From: Ramlibacter tataouinensis
Lineage (GTDB): Bacteria > Pseudomonadota > Gammaproteobacteria > Burkholderiales > Burkholderiaceae_C
DNA length: 64,000 nucleotides
Assembly: GCA_002427815.1 (NCBI GenBank)
Contig: DIZF01000026.1
Coordinates: forward strand, 39,844 to 103,843
Direction of reading: 5' to 3'
The position numbers were made by a program, and so were the translations under genes. Below the pieces are notes generated by a model. The model had not been told where the DNA came from. It ran no database searches and worked only from the letters and a program-made list of their open reading frames with translations. Below are positions 34,262-42,300 of this stretch, one piece after another. Position 1 is the first letter of the stretch; the number at the start of each line of letters is the position of its first letter.

Positions 34262-35439
34262 TCAGCGCCGACTGGGAGCCGGACGAGGCCGGTCCTGCGG
34301 CGCGCGCCAAGGTCATCGCCTGTTCGTTGCCCGAGGCACGGCAGTTGCTGGGCGACCCGTTCGCGCGGGACAACGCCTTCGCGCCGGCCGTCGCACGCCG
34401 CCTGCGCGAAGCCGGCGCCGGGGCCGTGTGCATCGTGGATGTGGCCGGCCCCGACGGGCGTCCGCTGCACTGGCTGGACAGCGAGCATGCGCGGGGCTGG
34501 CTGGCGCCGGCCACCGGCACCGTGCGCCGCAGCGGCGACAGCCGCCTGTTTGCCAAACACCTCGCCGCCGCCATGGGCAGGGGTTTCGTCGCCGCGGACG
34601 CCGCCGTGCTGGCAACGATGGCGACCACATCGCGCCGGCCGGCGACCGATCCCGGCGCCGAGGAGCCGGAGTTCGTGCATGACCCGGCCTTGCTGCCGCA
34701 GCTGTCATGGGGCGAGGCCGCGCAATTCGCCGAGACCGCAGCCGCTGCGCACAGGCGGCTGGATCTGTATGCCATCGTCGACAGCGCCGAGCGCCTGCTG
34801 CAGGTTCTGGCCGCCGGCGTGCGCACCGTGCAACTTCGCATCAAGACACCGCCGGCGCCCGACGCCGCGTGGCATGCCATGCTCCGGCGCGAAGTCCAGC
34901 GCAGCGTCGGCGCGTGCGAAGCCGCCGGTGCCGAGCTGTTCATCAACGACCACTGGCAGCTGGCCAGCGACCTGCGCGCCCACGGCGTGCACCTCGGACA
35001 GGAGGACCTGCTGGCACTCGGCGACGCCGGACGCTCGGCCTTGCAAGCGACCGGCCTGGCGCTCGGGATCAGCTCGCACAGCCTGTGGGAACTCTGCCGG
35101 GCCCGTACCCTGGCGCCGCGCTACATCGCCTGCGGGCCGGTCTGGCCCACGCTGACCAAGGCCATGCCCTGGCGGGCCCAGGGCCTGGACAACCTGTCCT
35201 GGTGGTGCCATATGGCGCGGGCGCCGGTCGTCGCGATCGGCGGCGTGCTCGGGGCCGAACAGGTACTGGATGCAGCGCGTTGCGGCGCCGATGGCGTTTG
35301 CATCGTGCGCGGCCTGGGTGAACATCCAGGGCGTGTCGTGCCGGCCCTCCAGGCTGCGCTCGAGGCCGGCCGGGCACAAGCAGCAACTGCGGCAACGCCA
35401 GCGGCATGGCCCCATCCGAGCCTTGCGTTCACCGATTGA
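34258..35439 (+). CDS. thiE: Thiamin-phosphate synthase with degenerate ThiD-like N-terminal domain
   Basis: A 393-residue protein, almost twice a usual ThiE. Residues about 165-375 are ThiE: VQLRIKTPPAP, LFINDHWQLA, GVHLGQEDLLALG, GISSHS, CGPVWPTLTKAMPWRAQGL and APVVAIGGV. This joins HMP-PP and thiazole phosphate. Residues 1-150 resemble the C-terminal half of ThiD (SLPEARQLLGDP; HLAAAMGRGFVAADAAVLATMATTSRR) but lack the HGTGC anion hole, so no kinase activity is expected. It is the last gene of the run under the TPP riboswitch. Confidence 0.9.
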   Translation: MISADWEPDEAGPAARAKVIACSLPEARQLLGDPFARDNAFAPAVARRLREAGAGAVCIVDVAGPDGRPLHWLDSEHARGWLAPATGTVRRSGDSRLFAKHLAAAMGRGFVAADAAVLATMATTSRRPATDPGAEEPEFVHDPALLPQLSWGEAAQFAETAAAAHRRLDLYAIVDSAERLLQVLAAGVRTVQLRIKTPPAPDAAWHAMLRREVQRSVGACEAAGAELFINDHWQLASDLRAHGVHLGQEDLLALGDAGRSALQATGLALGISSHSLWELCRARTLAPRYIACGPVWPTLTKAMPWRAQGLDNLSWWCHMARAPVVAIGGVLGAEQVLDAARCGADGVCIVRGLGEHPGRVVPALQAALEAGRAQAATAATPAAWPHPSLAFTD

Positions 35440-35611
35440 AAGAGGAACCTCCCATGCGTTCTTCCTGGTGGATGACGCGCCGGCATCGACAGTGGCGGCA
35501 AGTCCGGCGCCGCCATCAGCTGACGGCATGCTGACCAGGCGCGCCGGCCTTGCCATTGCGCAAGTGTGGTGACACTGCGTGCTTCTAGACTCGGGCCTTG
35601 CGGTTTCTGCA

Positions 35612-35632
35612 TAGGGGAATTTCCTAGGAAAT
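35612..35632. promoter_or_regulatory. Nested palindromes TAGGGGAATTTCCTA and ATTTCCTAGGAAAT
   Basis: ATTTCCTAGGAAAT (35619-35632) is a perfect 14-base palindrome. It overlaps the imperfect TAGG-N7-CCTA palindrome at 35612-35626. They lie 66 bases before the binding-protein gene, in the 258-base gap after thiE. The TAGG-N7-CCTA layout recurs at 46454-46470 (TTAGG-N7-CCTAA), so both may bind a LuxR-type regulator. The rest of the gap shows no gene; a 22-codon frame at 35455 has a ribosome site but no recognisable product. Confidence 0.5.
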
Positions 35633-35697
35633 GGGCGTCTTTGCCAACGCCAAAACCGCGTAACCTCAGCCGATCTGTCGAAAGCAACTGGAAGGCC

Positions 35698-36810
35698 ATG
35701 AAGTCAACAATCATCGCGTTTGCCATCACGCTGGCTGCGGCATGCGCGGCACAGGCCCAGGACAAGTGGGTCATCGGGCAGTCCGCCCCGCTCACCGGGG
35801 GCAATGCCAAGTTCGGCACCGATATTCGCGAGGGGGCGCAGGCGTACTTCGCGATGCTCAACGCCAAGGGCGGTGTGCAAGGCCATCCCGTCGAGCTGCT
35901 GTCGCTGGACGACAAGAACGACCGCAAGCAGGCCGGCGTCAATACCAAGACGCTGCTGGAAAACAGGAACCTGCTGGCGCTGTTCGGCTACGCGTCCGCC
36001 ACGCTGAGCCTGGACGCCTTGCCGCAGGCCGAGGCCCGGGACGTGCCATTCTTCGCGCCGTTCTCCGGCGCCAACCCGGTGCGCACCAACAGCCCGGTTC
36101 TGTTCACCGTGCGCGCTTCCTACGGCGAGGAGATGGAGAAGATCCTGAACTTCTGGGTCAGCCTGGGCTTCAAGCGCGTCACCGTCCTGCACTACGACGA
36201 CGAGGTGGGCAAGCAGAACCTGGAGCTGGTGGCGACCTATCTGAAGAAGATCAACCTGCAGCCGCAGGCGCTGGCCGTCAAGCGCAACGCGCAGCTGGGC
36301 AAGCCCGAGGTGCAGGCCCTGCTGGCGCAAAAGCCCGATTTCTTGATCAATACGCTGCTTTCGGGCGCAGCGGCGCAGATCCAGAAGGAGCTGGTCGCCA
36401 CGGGCCACATGATTCCCACTTCCAGCCTGTCGTTCGTCGGCGCCGACCAGTACATCGCGGCGGCCGGCCCGGCCAGCTCCGGCGTCTCGATCGCGCAGGT
36501 GGTGCCCAGCCCCAGCAGCACGTCGATCCCCGCGGTGCGCGAATGCGCCCAGGCGCTGCAGGCCGCCGGCATCAAGACAGCGATGAACAGCACGCAGCTC
36601 GAAGCCTGCTTCGCCGCCAAGGTGCTGGCGGAAGGGATTCGCCGCGCCAGGAAGCCGGTGTCGGCCCACACGGTGGAGGAGGCGCTGAGCAACCTGGGAA
36701 CCTACGACCTCGGCGGTTTCAAGGTCAGTTTCGCCCCGGGCTCGCAGCACGGCAGCAAATTCGTCGAGCTGGCCATGGTGACGCGTGACGGCAAGCTGAC
36801 CAGCCACTGA
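35698..36810 (+). CDS. Branched-chain amino-acid-type ABC transporter binding protein
   Basis: A 370-residue periplasmic binding protein of the LivJ class (family 6 receptor fold). The signal peptide MKSTIIAFAITLAAACAAQA is followed by the mature start DKWVIGQSAPLTGGNAKFGT and then REGAQAYFAMLNAKGGVQGHP, typical of the class. The start at 35698 fits the signal peptide; a longer frame reaching back to 35566 would run through the operator region. No permease or ATPase is adjacent, so it is an orphan receptor. Such orphans are common in Burkholderiales; the ligand is unknown. Confidence 0.85.
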   Translation: MKSTIIAFAITLAAACAAQAQDKWVIGQSAPLTGGNAKFGTDIREGAQAYFAMLNAKGGVQGHPVELLSLDDKNDRKQAGVNTKTLLENRNLLALFGYASATLSLDALPQAEARDVPFFAPFSGANPVRTNSPVLFTVRASYGEEMEKILNFWVSLGFKRVTVLHYDDEVGKQNLELVATYLKKINLQPQALAVKRNAQLGKPEVQALLAQKPDFLINTLLSGAAAQIQKELVATGHMIPTSSLSFVGADQYIAAAGPASSGVSIAQVVPSPSSTSIPAVRECAQALQAAGIKTAMNSTQLEACFAAKVLAEGIRRARKPVSAHTVEEALSNLGTYDLGGFKVSFAPGSQHGSKFVELAMVTRDGKLTSH

Positions 36811-36818
36811 CGCGCGGC

Positions 36819-37793
36819 TCAAGGCGCGGCCGCCTGATCCAGTCCCGGCAAGCGGTAGAACGCGGCGGCGTTGCTCACGAAGAAGCGATGCCGGTCAGCG
36901 TCGGAGAACCCGTCCAGCATGCGCGAGACCGACCGCACCAGCGTGTCGTAGTCCACCCGCAGCCCGGCTACCGGGAAATTGCTGGCGAACATGCAGCGCC
37001 CGATGCCGAAGATCGCGACCGCGCGCAGCACCACCGAGCGGTTCGACTCGTAGTCCCAGGGCTGGTCCTTCAGCCCGAACTCCGAGACCTTCAGGTAGAC
37101 GTTGGGCTGGCGCGCAATCGTTTCCATCGCGTGCTGCCAAGCGGCTAGCCCTTCCGCGCTGCGGTCCCAGGGAAAGCCGGTGTGGTTCAGCACGATGGGC
37201 GTGCGCGGAAACGCCTGCGCGACTTCGGCCGCTTCGTGCAGATGCCAGAACGGCACGCGCAGGTCCCACGACAGGCCGTAGCGCTCCAGCAGCGCGAATC
37301 CTTCCAGCCAGCGCGGATCCTGCATGGTCCCCGGCGCGCCGGGTTGCATCGCAGTGGGGGAGCGCGCCGTGACCGGTTTCGAGCGGATGCCGCGCACCAG
37401 CGTAAAGGCCGCCTGCCGCGCGATCACCTCATGAGCGTTGGGCGTGTCAAACCAGGCGTGCGCGACGATCGCCGAAGGCAGGCCTTGGGTCTCGTGCATC
37501 TGCGTCAGCCACTGCGTTTCGCCGACCTGGTCGTCGCGGTCCCACTCGGCCTCGCAGTGAACCGTGGCCAGCACGTTGTGATGGTGGGCATCGCGCCGGT
37601 AGTCGTCGGGCAGGTAGTTGCGCTTCAAGGCCTCGTAGTTGCCCAGGAAGAAGTGCGGTTCCGGCTGGTCCGACAGCCATGGATAGTGGTTTTGCCCCAG
37701 ATCCCACAGATGATGGTGGGCGTCGACGAGCGTGACGGCACCGTCCTGGGCCGACCAGCGGCCGTGGATCGTCGGCAGCAGCTGCGCAGTCAC
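36819..37793 (-). CDS. Amidohydrolase-2 family TIM-barrel hydrolase (lactonase-like)
   Basis: A 324-residue metal-dependent hydrolase of the COG3618 type, which includes sugar lactonases. The N-terminal metal motif is DAHHHLWDLGQNHYPWL. HCEAEWD, IVLNHTGFPWD and the late FASNFPVAGLRVDYD provide further conserved sites. The start overlaps the stop of the upstream SDR gene by four bases, so they are one unit. With an SDR and a TRAP transporter next to it, a role in hydrolysing a sugar lactone is plausible but not proven. Confidence 0.82.
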   Translation of the reverse strand: MTAQLLPTIHGRWSAQDGAVTLVDAHHHLWDLGQNHYPWLSDQPEPHFFLGNYEALKRNYLPDDYRRDAHHHNVLATVHCEAEWDRDDQVGETQWLTQMHETQGLPSAIVAHAWFDTPNAHEVIARQAAFTLVRGIRSKPVTARSPTAMQPGAPGTMQDPRWLEGFALLERYGLSWDLRVPFWHLHEAAEVAQAFPRTPIVLNHTGFPWDRSAEGLAAWQHAMETIARQPNVYLKVSEFGLKDQPWDYESNRSVVLRAVAIFGIGRCMFASNFPVAGLRVDYDTLVRSVSRMLDGFSDADRHRFFVSNAAAFYRLPGLDQAAAP

Positions 37794-38551
37794 ACCCGCG
37801 TGCCGCCGTCCACCATCAGCGTGGAGGCGGTGCAGAACGACGCCTCGTCGGACGCCAGCCAGAGGATCGGGAACGCGACTTCGCGCGGGTCGGCCCAGCG
37901 GCGCTGCAGGTTATGGCCGACATCTTCGGTCAGCAGGTCCTGCTCGGTGCGGCCGAGCCGCTTCATGTGAAACGGCGTCAGCGTCAGGCCGGGGCACACC
38001 GCATTGACGCGCACCTTGTTCGGCGCTTCCTCGAATGCGAGGGTGCGCGTCATCGAAAGAATCCCCGCCTTGGTGACGTCGTACTGGCCCATGCCCACCC
38101 GCGGATTGACGGCATGTGTCGATGACACGTTGATGATGGAGCCTTTGCCGCAGGCACGCAGCGCCGGCAGCGCCTCGCGCGCCAGGTAAGCGTAGCTGAG
38201 CAGGTTCACGGCCAGGATCTTCTGCCAGGTTTCCGCCTTCGCCTCGGCGAGCGGCTCGTAGGAGCGGATGCCGGCAAGATTCACCAGCACATGAAGCGCG
38301 CCGAACTTCGCCAGCACCTCCTTGACGATGGCGGCCGCGGCGGCTTCGGTGCCGACGTCGGCGGCGATCTCGAGCACCTGGGCGCCGGGCACCGCCCCGC
38401 GGATCCGCTGCGCCACTTCGGCCAGCGGCGACTCGGCCAGGTCCACCAGCGCCACACGGGCGCCTTCCTCGCAGAACAGTTGCCCGGTGGCCGCGCCGAT
38501 GCCGCCCGCGCCGCCGGTGATGATGGCCGTCTTGCCTTCCAGTCGTTTCAT
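37790..38551 (-). CDS. Short-chain dehydrogenase/reductase (sugar or hydroxy-acid type)
   Basis: A 253-residue classical SDR. Seen are TGGAGGIGAATGQLFCEEGA, VLVNLAGIRSY (NAG variant), the serine in IINVSSTHAVNP, the catalytic YDVTK and LTPFHMKRLG near the C-terminus, which ends ASTLMVDGGTRV. It is translationally coupled to the amidohydrolase and lies 49 bases downstream of the TRAP operon on the same strand. It could oxidise the imported sugar or hydroxy acid. Confidence 0.85.
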   Translation of the reverse strand: MKRLEGKTAIITGGAGGIGAATGQLFCEEGARVALVDLAESPLAEVAQRIRGAVPGAQVLEIAADVGTEAAAAAIVKEVLAKFGALHVLVNLAGIRSYEPLAEAKAETWQKILAVNLLSYAYLAREALPALRACGKGSIINVSSTHAVNPRVGMGQYDVTKAGILSMTRTLAFEEAPNKVRVNAVCPGLTLTPFHMKRLGRTEQDLLTEDVGHNLQRRWADPREVAFPILWLASDEASFCTASTLMVDGGTRV

Positions 38552-38600
38552 GATGGTTTCCTTGAACGAACGATGACTTTACGCGCGGGGCGACATCGGC

Positions 38601-39107
38601 TCATCCCAATGTGGCGACGCCGTGCGAGCGCTTGACTTCGCCGCGGAGTGCCCGCCAGAGCCCGGCGATGCTGTAGCCGCACATCAGTGTGCCGCACACC
38701 GGAATGGCCGCATACCACCAGGCCTTGTTGATCTGCAGGAAGGGTGTCGTTTCGCCCGACTGCCGCAGGAAGTCCCAGCCCGAGTACGCCAGGAGCACTG
38801 CAAGCGCCAGCATGGCCAGCTGCGTGACCACGGCCAGCACCTGGCGGCCCCGCGGGCCCAGCACGCGTTCGAACGAATCGACCCGGTACAGCGCGCCCTC
38901 GCGCCACAGGGCCAGCGAGCCGATGAATGTCATCCAGATGAACAGCAGCTCGATCAGTTCATCGTAGCCGGACACCTTGATGAACGGCAGCATCCGCTGC
39001 GCGATGCCCAGCGACAGCAACGCGGCCAGGGCGAGAAAGCCGACGATGACGCTCCAGCGGCAGGCCAGCGCGAGGAAACGGTCGAGGCGAGACAGCAGGG
39101 CCATCAT
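38601..39107 (-). CDS. TRAP transporter small permease (DctQ family)
   Basis: A 168-residue membrane protein with four predicted helices. The conserved stretch VSGYDELIELLFIWMTFIGS identifies the DctQ family. It starts with two methionines at 39107 and 39104 and overlaps the stop of the large permease gene. TRAP systems take up organic acids, driven by sodium or proton gradients. Confidence 0.88.
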   Translation of the reverse strand: MMALLSRLDRFLALACRWSVIVGFLALAALLSLGIAQRMLPFIKVSGYDELIELLFIWMTFIGSLALWREGALYRVDSFERVLGPRGRQVLAVVTQLAMLALAVLLAYSGWDFLRQSGETTPFLQINKAWWYAAIPVCGTLMCGYSIAGLWRALRGEVKRSHGVATLG

Positions 39108-40402
39108 CGGACGAGTCCATAGCCCAGCGCGTGCGGCAGCCAGATCGAAATCGCGGGCACGTAGGTGACGACGAGCAGCACCCCGATCAGCGCCAGCAGG
39201 TAGGGGGCCAGTTCGCTCACGATGTCGGCGATCGGCACATTGGCGATCCCCGAGACGATGTAGAGGCAAAGCCCCACCGGCGGCGTCACCAGCCCGATCA
39301 TCAGGTTCAGGACCATGATCACGCCGAAGTGCACCGGGTCGACGCCGATGGTCGCCATCACCGGCGCCAGGATCGGGTAGGCGATGATCAGGATCGCGAT
39401 CGCCTCCAGGAACATTCCGAGGATCAACAGGACCACGTTCACGATCAGCAGGATCACCCACGGGTCGCTCGACAGGCTCATCAGGGACTTCAGGATGGCG
39501 TTGGGCACCTGCTGCTGGATCAGCACCCAGCCGAATGGTGCGGCCATGGCGATGATCAGCATCACCTGTGCCGTCTGGCGACCGGTCTCCCAAACGGTTT
39601 GCAGGAAGTCCGCGATCGTCAGTTCGCGGTACACGAAGCGGCCGAGCAGGAACGCGAAGATCGCGGCCACGAGGGCCGCTTCGGTCGGGGTGGCGAAACC
39701 GGTGAAGATCACTGCCAGGATCAGCGGCGGCATGGCCAACGCGGGCAGGGCGCGCAGCACGATCTGCACTGCCACCGGCCACGCCGGCCAGCCGGCCGAA
39801 CGGGGCAGTTTCAGGCGCTTGGCCGAAAGGGCAATCGCCCCCATGAGCCCGAAGCCCATCAGCAGGCCCGGCAGGATACCGGCCAGGAAGAGGGCGCCGA
39901 CCGACACGTTGGCGAGGCTGCCGTAGATGACGAATGGAATGCTCGGCGGAATGATCGGGCCGATGGTCGACGAAACCGCGGTGATGGTCGCCGAGTAACG
40001 CGCGGTATAGCCGTCCTTGAGCATGGCACGAATCTCGATCACGCCAAGACCCGCGGCGTCGGCCACCGCCGAACCCGACATGCCGGCGAAGATCATGCTG
40101 CTGATAACGTTCACATGGGCCAGGCCACCGCGGATCCGTCCGACCAGCAGGTTGGCCACGGAGAAGATCCGCTCGGTCGTACCGCCGACATTCATCAGGT
40201 TGCCGGCCAGGATGAAGAACGGGATCGCCAGCAGCGGGAAGGAGGTGGTGGCCGCGTAGGCGCGCTGGATGAATATGACCAGCAGGTCGGGGCCCGTGGT
40301 CAGCAACATCGTGGCCGCCGCCACCAGGGCCAGCCCGGCGGCGATCGGTATTCCGCTGAGGATCGCCAGCCCGACGCACAGCAGGATGGCTGCGATCAGC
40401 AT
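39104..40402 (-). CDS. TRAP transporter large permease (DctM family)
   Basis: A 432-residue polytopic membrane protein with about 12 helices. Signatures are LLAIPFFILAGNLMNVGGTT, FAGMSGSAVADAAGLGVIEI, IIPPSIPFVIYGSLANVSVG and LMIGLVTPPVGLCLYIVSGI. It overlaps the small permease gene and follows the binding-protein gene by 12 bases. Confidence 0.93.
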   Translation of the reverse strand: MLIAAILLCVGLAILSGIPIAAGLALVAAATMLLTTGPDLLVIFIQRAYAATTSFPLLAIPFFILAGNLMNVGGTTERIFSVANLLVGRIRGGLAHVNVISSMIFAGMSGSAVADAAGLGVIEIRAMLKDGYTARYSATITAVSSTIGPIIPPSIPFVIYGSLANVSVGALFLAGILPGLLMGFGLMGAIALSAKRLKLPRSAGWPAWPVAVQIVLRALPALAMPPLILAVIFTGFATPTEAALVAAIFAFLLGRFVYRELTIADFLQTVWETGRQTAQVMLIIAMAAPFGWVLIQQQVPNAILKSLMSLSSDPWVILLIVNVVLLILGMFLEAIAILIIAYPILAPVMATIGVDPVHFGVIMVLNLMIGLVTPPVGLCLYIVSGIANVPIADIVSELAPYLLALIGVLLVVTYVPAISIWLPHALGYGLVR

Positions 40403-40414
40403 GGTCGTAGCGCG

Positions 40415-41419
40415 TCAGGCACGTGCCGCGGTGACCAGCTTGCTCCAGGCAGTCCAGGTATCGTCTCCCAGGCTCTTGCGCAGCACGTCGTAGGCAGGCG
40501 CCATCTTCGCGCGGAACGGCGCTACGTCGGGCCGGGTGATCGCCAGGCCGGCCTTCTGCATCTGGGCGATCATTTGCTCTTCACCGTCGCGCACGCCCTT
40601 GCGCGCGGCGTTGCCGGCAACGACGGCCTCCTCGACGATGATCTTCCGCTGCGCCTCGTCCAGCTTGCCCTGCCAGGCACGCGGGTTTGCCGCGAACATC
40701 ATCGAGGCATAGATGTGCTTGGTCAGCGCGATGTGGCTTTGCACCTCGAAGAACTTGGCCGCGAAGGTGGTGCCGATCGGGTTGTCCTGCCCGTCCACGG
40801 TCTTGTTCGCCAGGGCCAGGTACACCTCCTGGAACGCGACGGTCTGGGTGTTGGCGCCCAGCGCCTCGAACGCGGCCTTGATCGCCAGTTCGGGCGGGAC
40901 GCGGATCTTCAGGCCCTTGATGTCATCCGGCGTGTTGACCGGTCGCTTGCTGTTGGACAGCGCCCGGAAGCCCCACTCGAAGTTCGCGATCCAGGTGAAC
41001 CCGGCAGTGGCGAGTTGCTGCGAGATCCAGTCCTTGGCCGTGACGTCGAGCGTGCGGTAGGCGTGCTCATAGCTGTCGAACTGGTAGGGGATGTTGATGA
41101 CGCCGACGGACTTCGAGATCGCCTCGATGTTGGCCGGGTTCATCAGGATCATGTCGATGGCGCCCAGCCGGGTCTGCTGGGCGGTCTCCACGGGCGAGCC
41201 CAGCGCGTTGTTCGGGAACAATGTGATCTTCACCGCGCCGCTGGTGCGCTCGGCGACGCGCTTGGCCATCTTGTCGGCTTCGATGTGCACCGGGTGCGAC
41301 GGGTCAGCCGGATGGGTCAGGCGCAGTTCGACCGCGGCGCGCGAGGTCAGGACGTAGGGGGCGAAGGCCGCGGCGGCGCCGGCCTGCAGCACCTGGCGGC
41401 GCTTCAAGGGGGTTGTCAT
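40415..41419 (-). CDS. TRAP transporter substrate-binding protein (DctP family)
   Basis: A 334-residue periplasmic protein. I chose the ATG at 41419, which has GGAGGAGAC upstream and gives MTTPLKRRQVLQAGAAAAFA, a probable Tat signal. The mature part has LRLTHPADPSHPVHIEADKM and RPVNTPDDIKGLKIRVPPEL, the latter carrying the arginine that usually binds the substrate carboxylate in DctP proteins. It is the first gene of the TRAP/SDR/amidohydrolase unit, and the operator at 41458-41487 lies directly upstream. Confidence 0.9.
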   Translation of the reverse strand: MTTPLKRRQVLQAGAAAAFAPYVLTSRAAVELRLTHPADPSHPVHIEADKMAKRVAERTSGAVKITLFPNNALGSPVETAQQTRLGAIDMILMNPANIEAISKSVGVINIPYQFDSYEHAYRTLDVTAKDWISQQLATAGFTWIANFEWGFRALSNSKRPVNTPDDIKGLKIRVPPELAIKAAFEALGANTQTVAFQEVYLALANKTVDGQDNPIGTTFAAKFFEVQSHIALTKHIYASMMFAANPRAWQGKLDEAQRKIIVEEAVVAGNAARKGVRDGEEQMIAQMQKAGLAITRPDVAPFRAKMAPAYDVLRKSLGDDTWTAWSKLVTAARA

Positions 41420-41457
41420 CGTATGTCTCCTCCGAGGGTGTCGGGGTGTTATCGAAT

Positions 41458-41487
41458 CATGTATGCAAGATTCATCATGCATACATG
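41458..41487. promoter_or_regulatory. Strong palindromic operator CATGTATGCA-N10-TGCATACATG
   Basis: Ten-base arms are perfectly complementary across a ten-base spacer. It lies between the TRAP binding-protein gene (start 41419) and the 3' end of the GntR gene. The half-site TGTATGCA recurs at 42282-42289 in the GntR/SAF divergent promoter. This matches a GntR (FCD) operator arrangement for the adjacent regulator. Confidence 0.7.
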
Positions 41488-41514
41488 GCCCGGCCCCGTC
41501 AAGGGATCACACCC

Positions 41515-42270
41515 TCATGCGTGCCGGTCGTCGCCCCGCAGCGCCGTGACCACCACCGACAGGCCGTTACGCACATGCTGCCGCATGGCGTCGGCCACGC
41601 CCTGAGCATCGCGCGCCGTGAAGCGGTCCAGGATATGCGCGTGTTCGTGCGTCGCTTCCCGCCAGCGGGTGGGCCACAGATTGGAGGCATAACGGGCGCG
41701 GTCCACCCGCAGCGCCAGCAGGTCCCAGACCCACAGCAGCACCGGATTGTCCGCGAGCGCCACGATGCGCCGGTGGAACGCCTTGTTGGCCTCGAAGTAA
41801 TCCGGAAGTTCGTCCTGTGCGTGGTGCCGCAGCATGGTGTAGTGCAGGATGCCCAACTCGGCGACCTGGGCGTCGGAGACCCGCCGGGCGGCGAGTTCGC
41901 CGGCCAGGGCCTCGATGGCCGCGACCACGTCGACGAGGGCCGCGGTCTCGGCCGCGTCCAGCGGCGCCACCACCGGAGAGCGGTTCGGCAGCGAGTGCAG
42001 CAGCCCCTCCTGGGTCAGCGTCTTGAGCGCCTCGCGCACCGGCGTGCGCGATACCTGCAGTTGTTCGCACAGCTCGCGCTCGTTGAGGCGTTCGCCGGGC
42101 GCCAGTGCGCCGCTGACGATCATGTCGCGCAACATCGAGACCGCGTTGTGATGCAGGTCGCCCTTGCGGTACGGCGTATCGGGGCTGCCGGCGGCCGACA
42201 GCGCGTCCAGGGGTGCCGGGGCCGCGGGCGCGGGCTTCGAAGCGGTTCGGGGGGCGGAGCGGCTCTTCAC
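41515..42270 (-). CDS. GntR-family transcriptional regulator (FCD type)
   Basis: A 251-residue regulator. A Pro/Ala-rich N-terminal extension of about 35 residues precedes the winged HTH (MLRDMIVSGALAPGERLNER, then LCEQLQVSRTPVREALKTLT) and a C-terminal FCD domain. I chose the GTG at 42270; an ATG at 42303 would force translation through the operator. It is divergent from the SAF-domain gene and lies between two copies of the TGTATGCA motif, so it should control both the TRAP unit and the SAF gene. Confidence 0.85.
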   Translation of the reverse strand: MKSRSAPRTASKPAPAAPAPLDALSAAGSPDTPYRKGDLHHNAVSMLRDMIVSGALAPGERLNERELCEQLQVSRTPVREALKTLTQEGLLHSLPNRSPVVAPLDAAETAALVDVVAAIEALAGELAARRVSDAQVAELGILHYTMLRHHAQDELPDYFEANKAFHRRIVALADNPVLLWVWDLLALRVDRARYASNLWPTRWREATHEHAHILDRFTARDAQGVADAMRQHVRNGLSVVVTALRGDDRHA

Positions 42271-42277
42271 AATCCTG

Positions 42278-42291
42278 AGTCTTGTATGCAA
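42278..42291. promoter_or_regulatory. Second TGTATGCA operator copy in divergent promoter
   Basis: GTCTTGTATGCAAG contains the same TGTATGCA core as the operator at 41458-41487, within an imperfect CTTG/CAAG palindrome. It lies between the GTG of the GntR gene (42270) and the ATG of the SAF-domain gene (42301). Confidence 0.55.
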
Positions 42292-42300
42292 GAATGGATT

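Noticed and set aside
35455..35523. 22-codon frame after thiE with a ribosome site
   Set aside because: Arg/His/Gln/Trp-rich short peptide with no recognisable family; could be chance.
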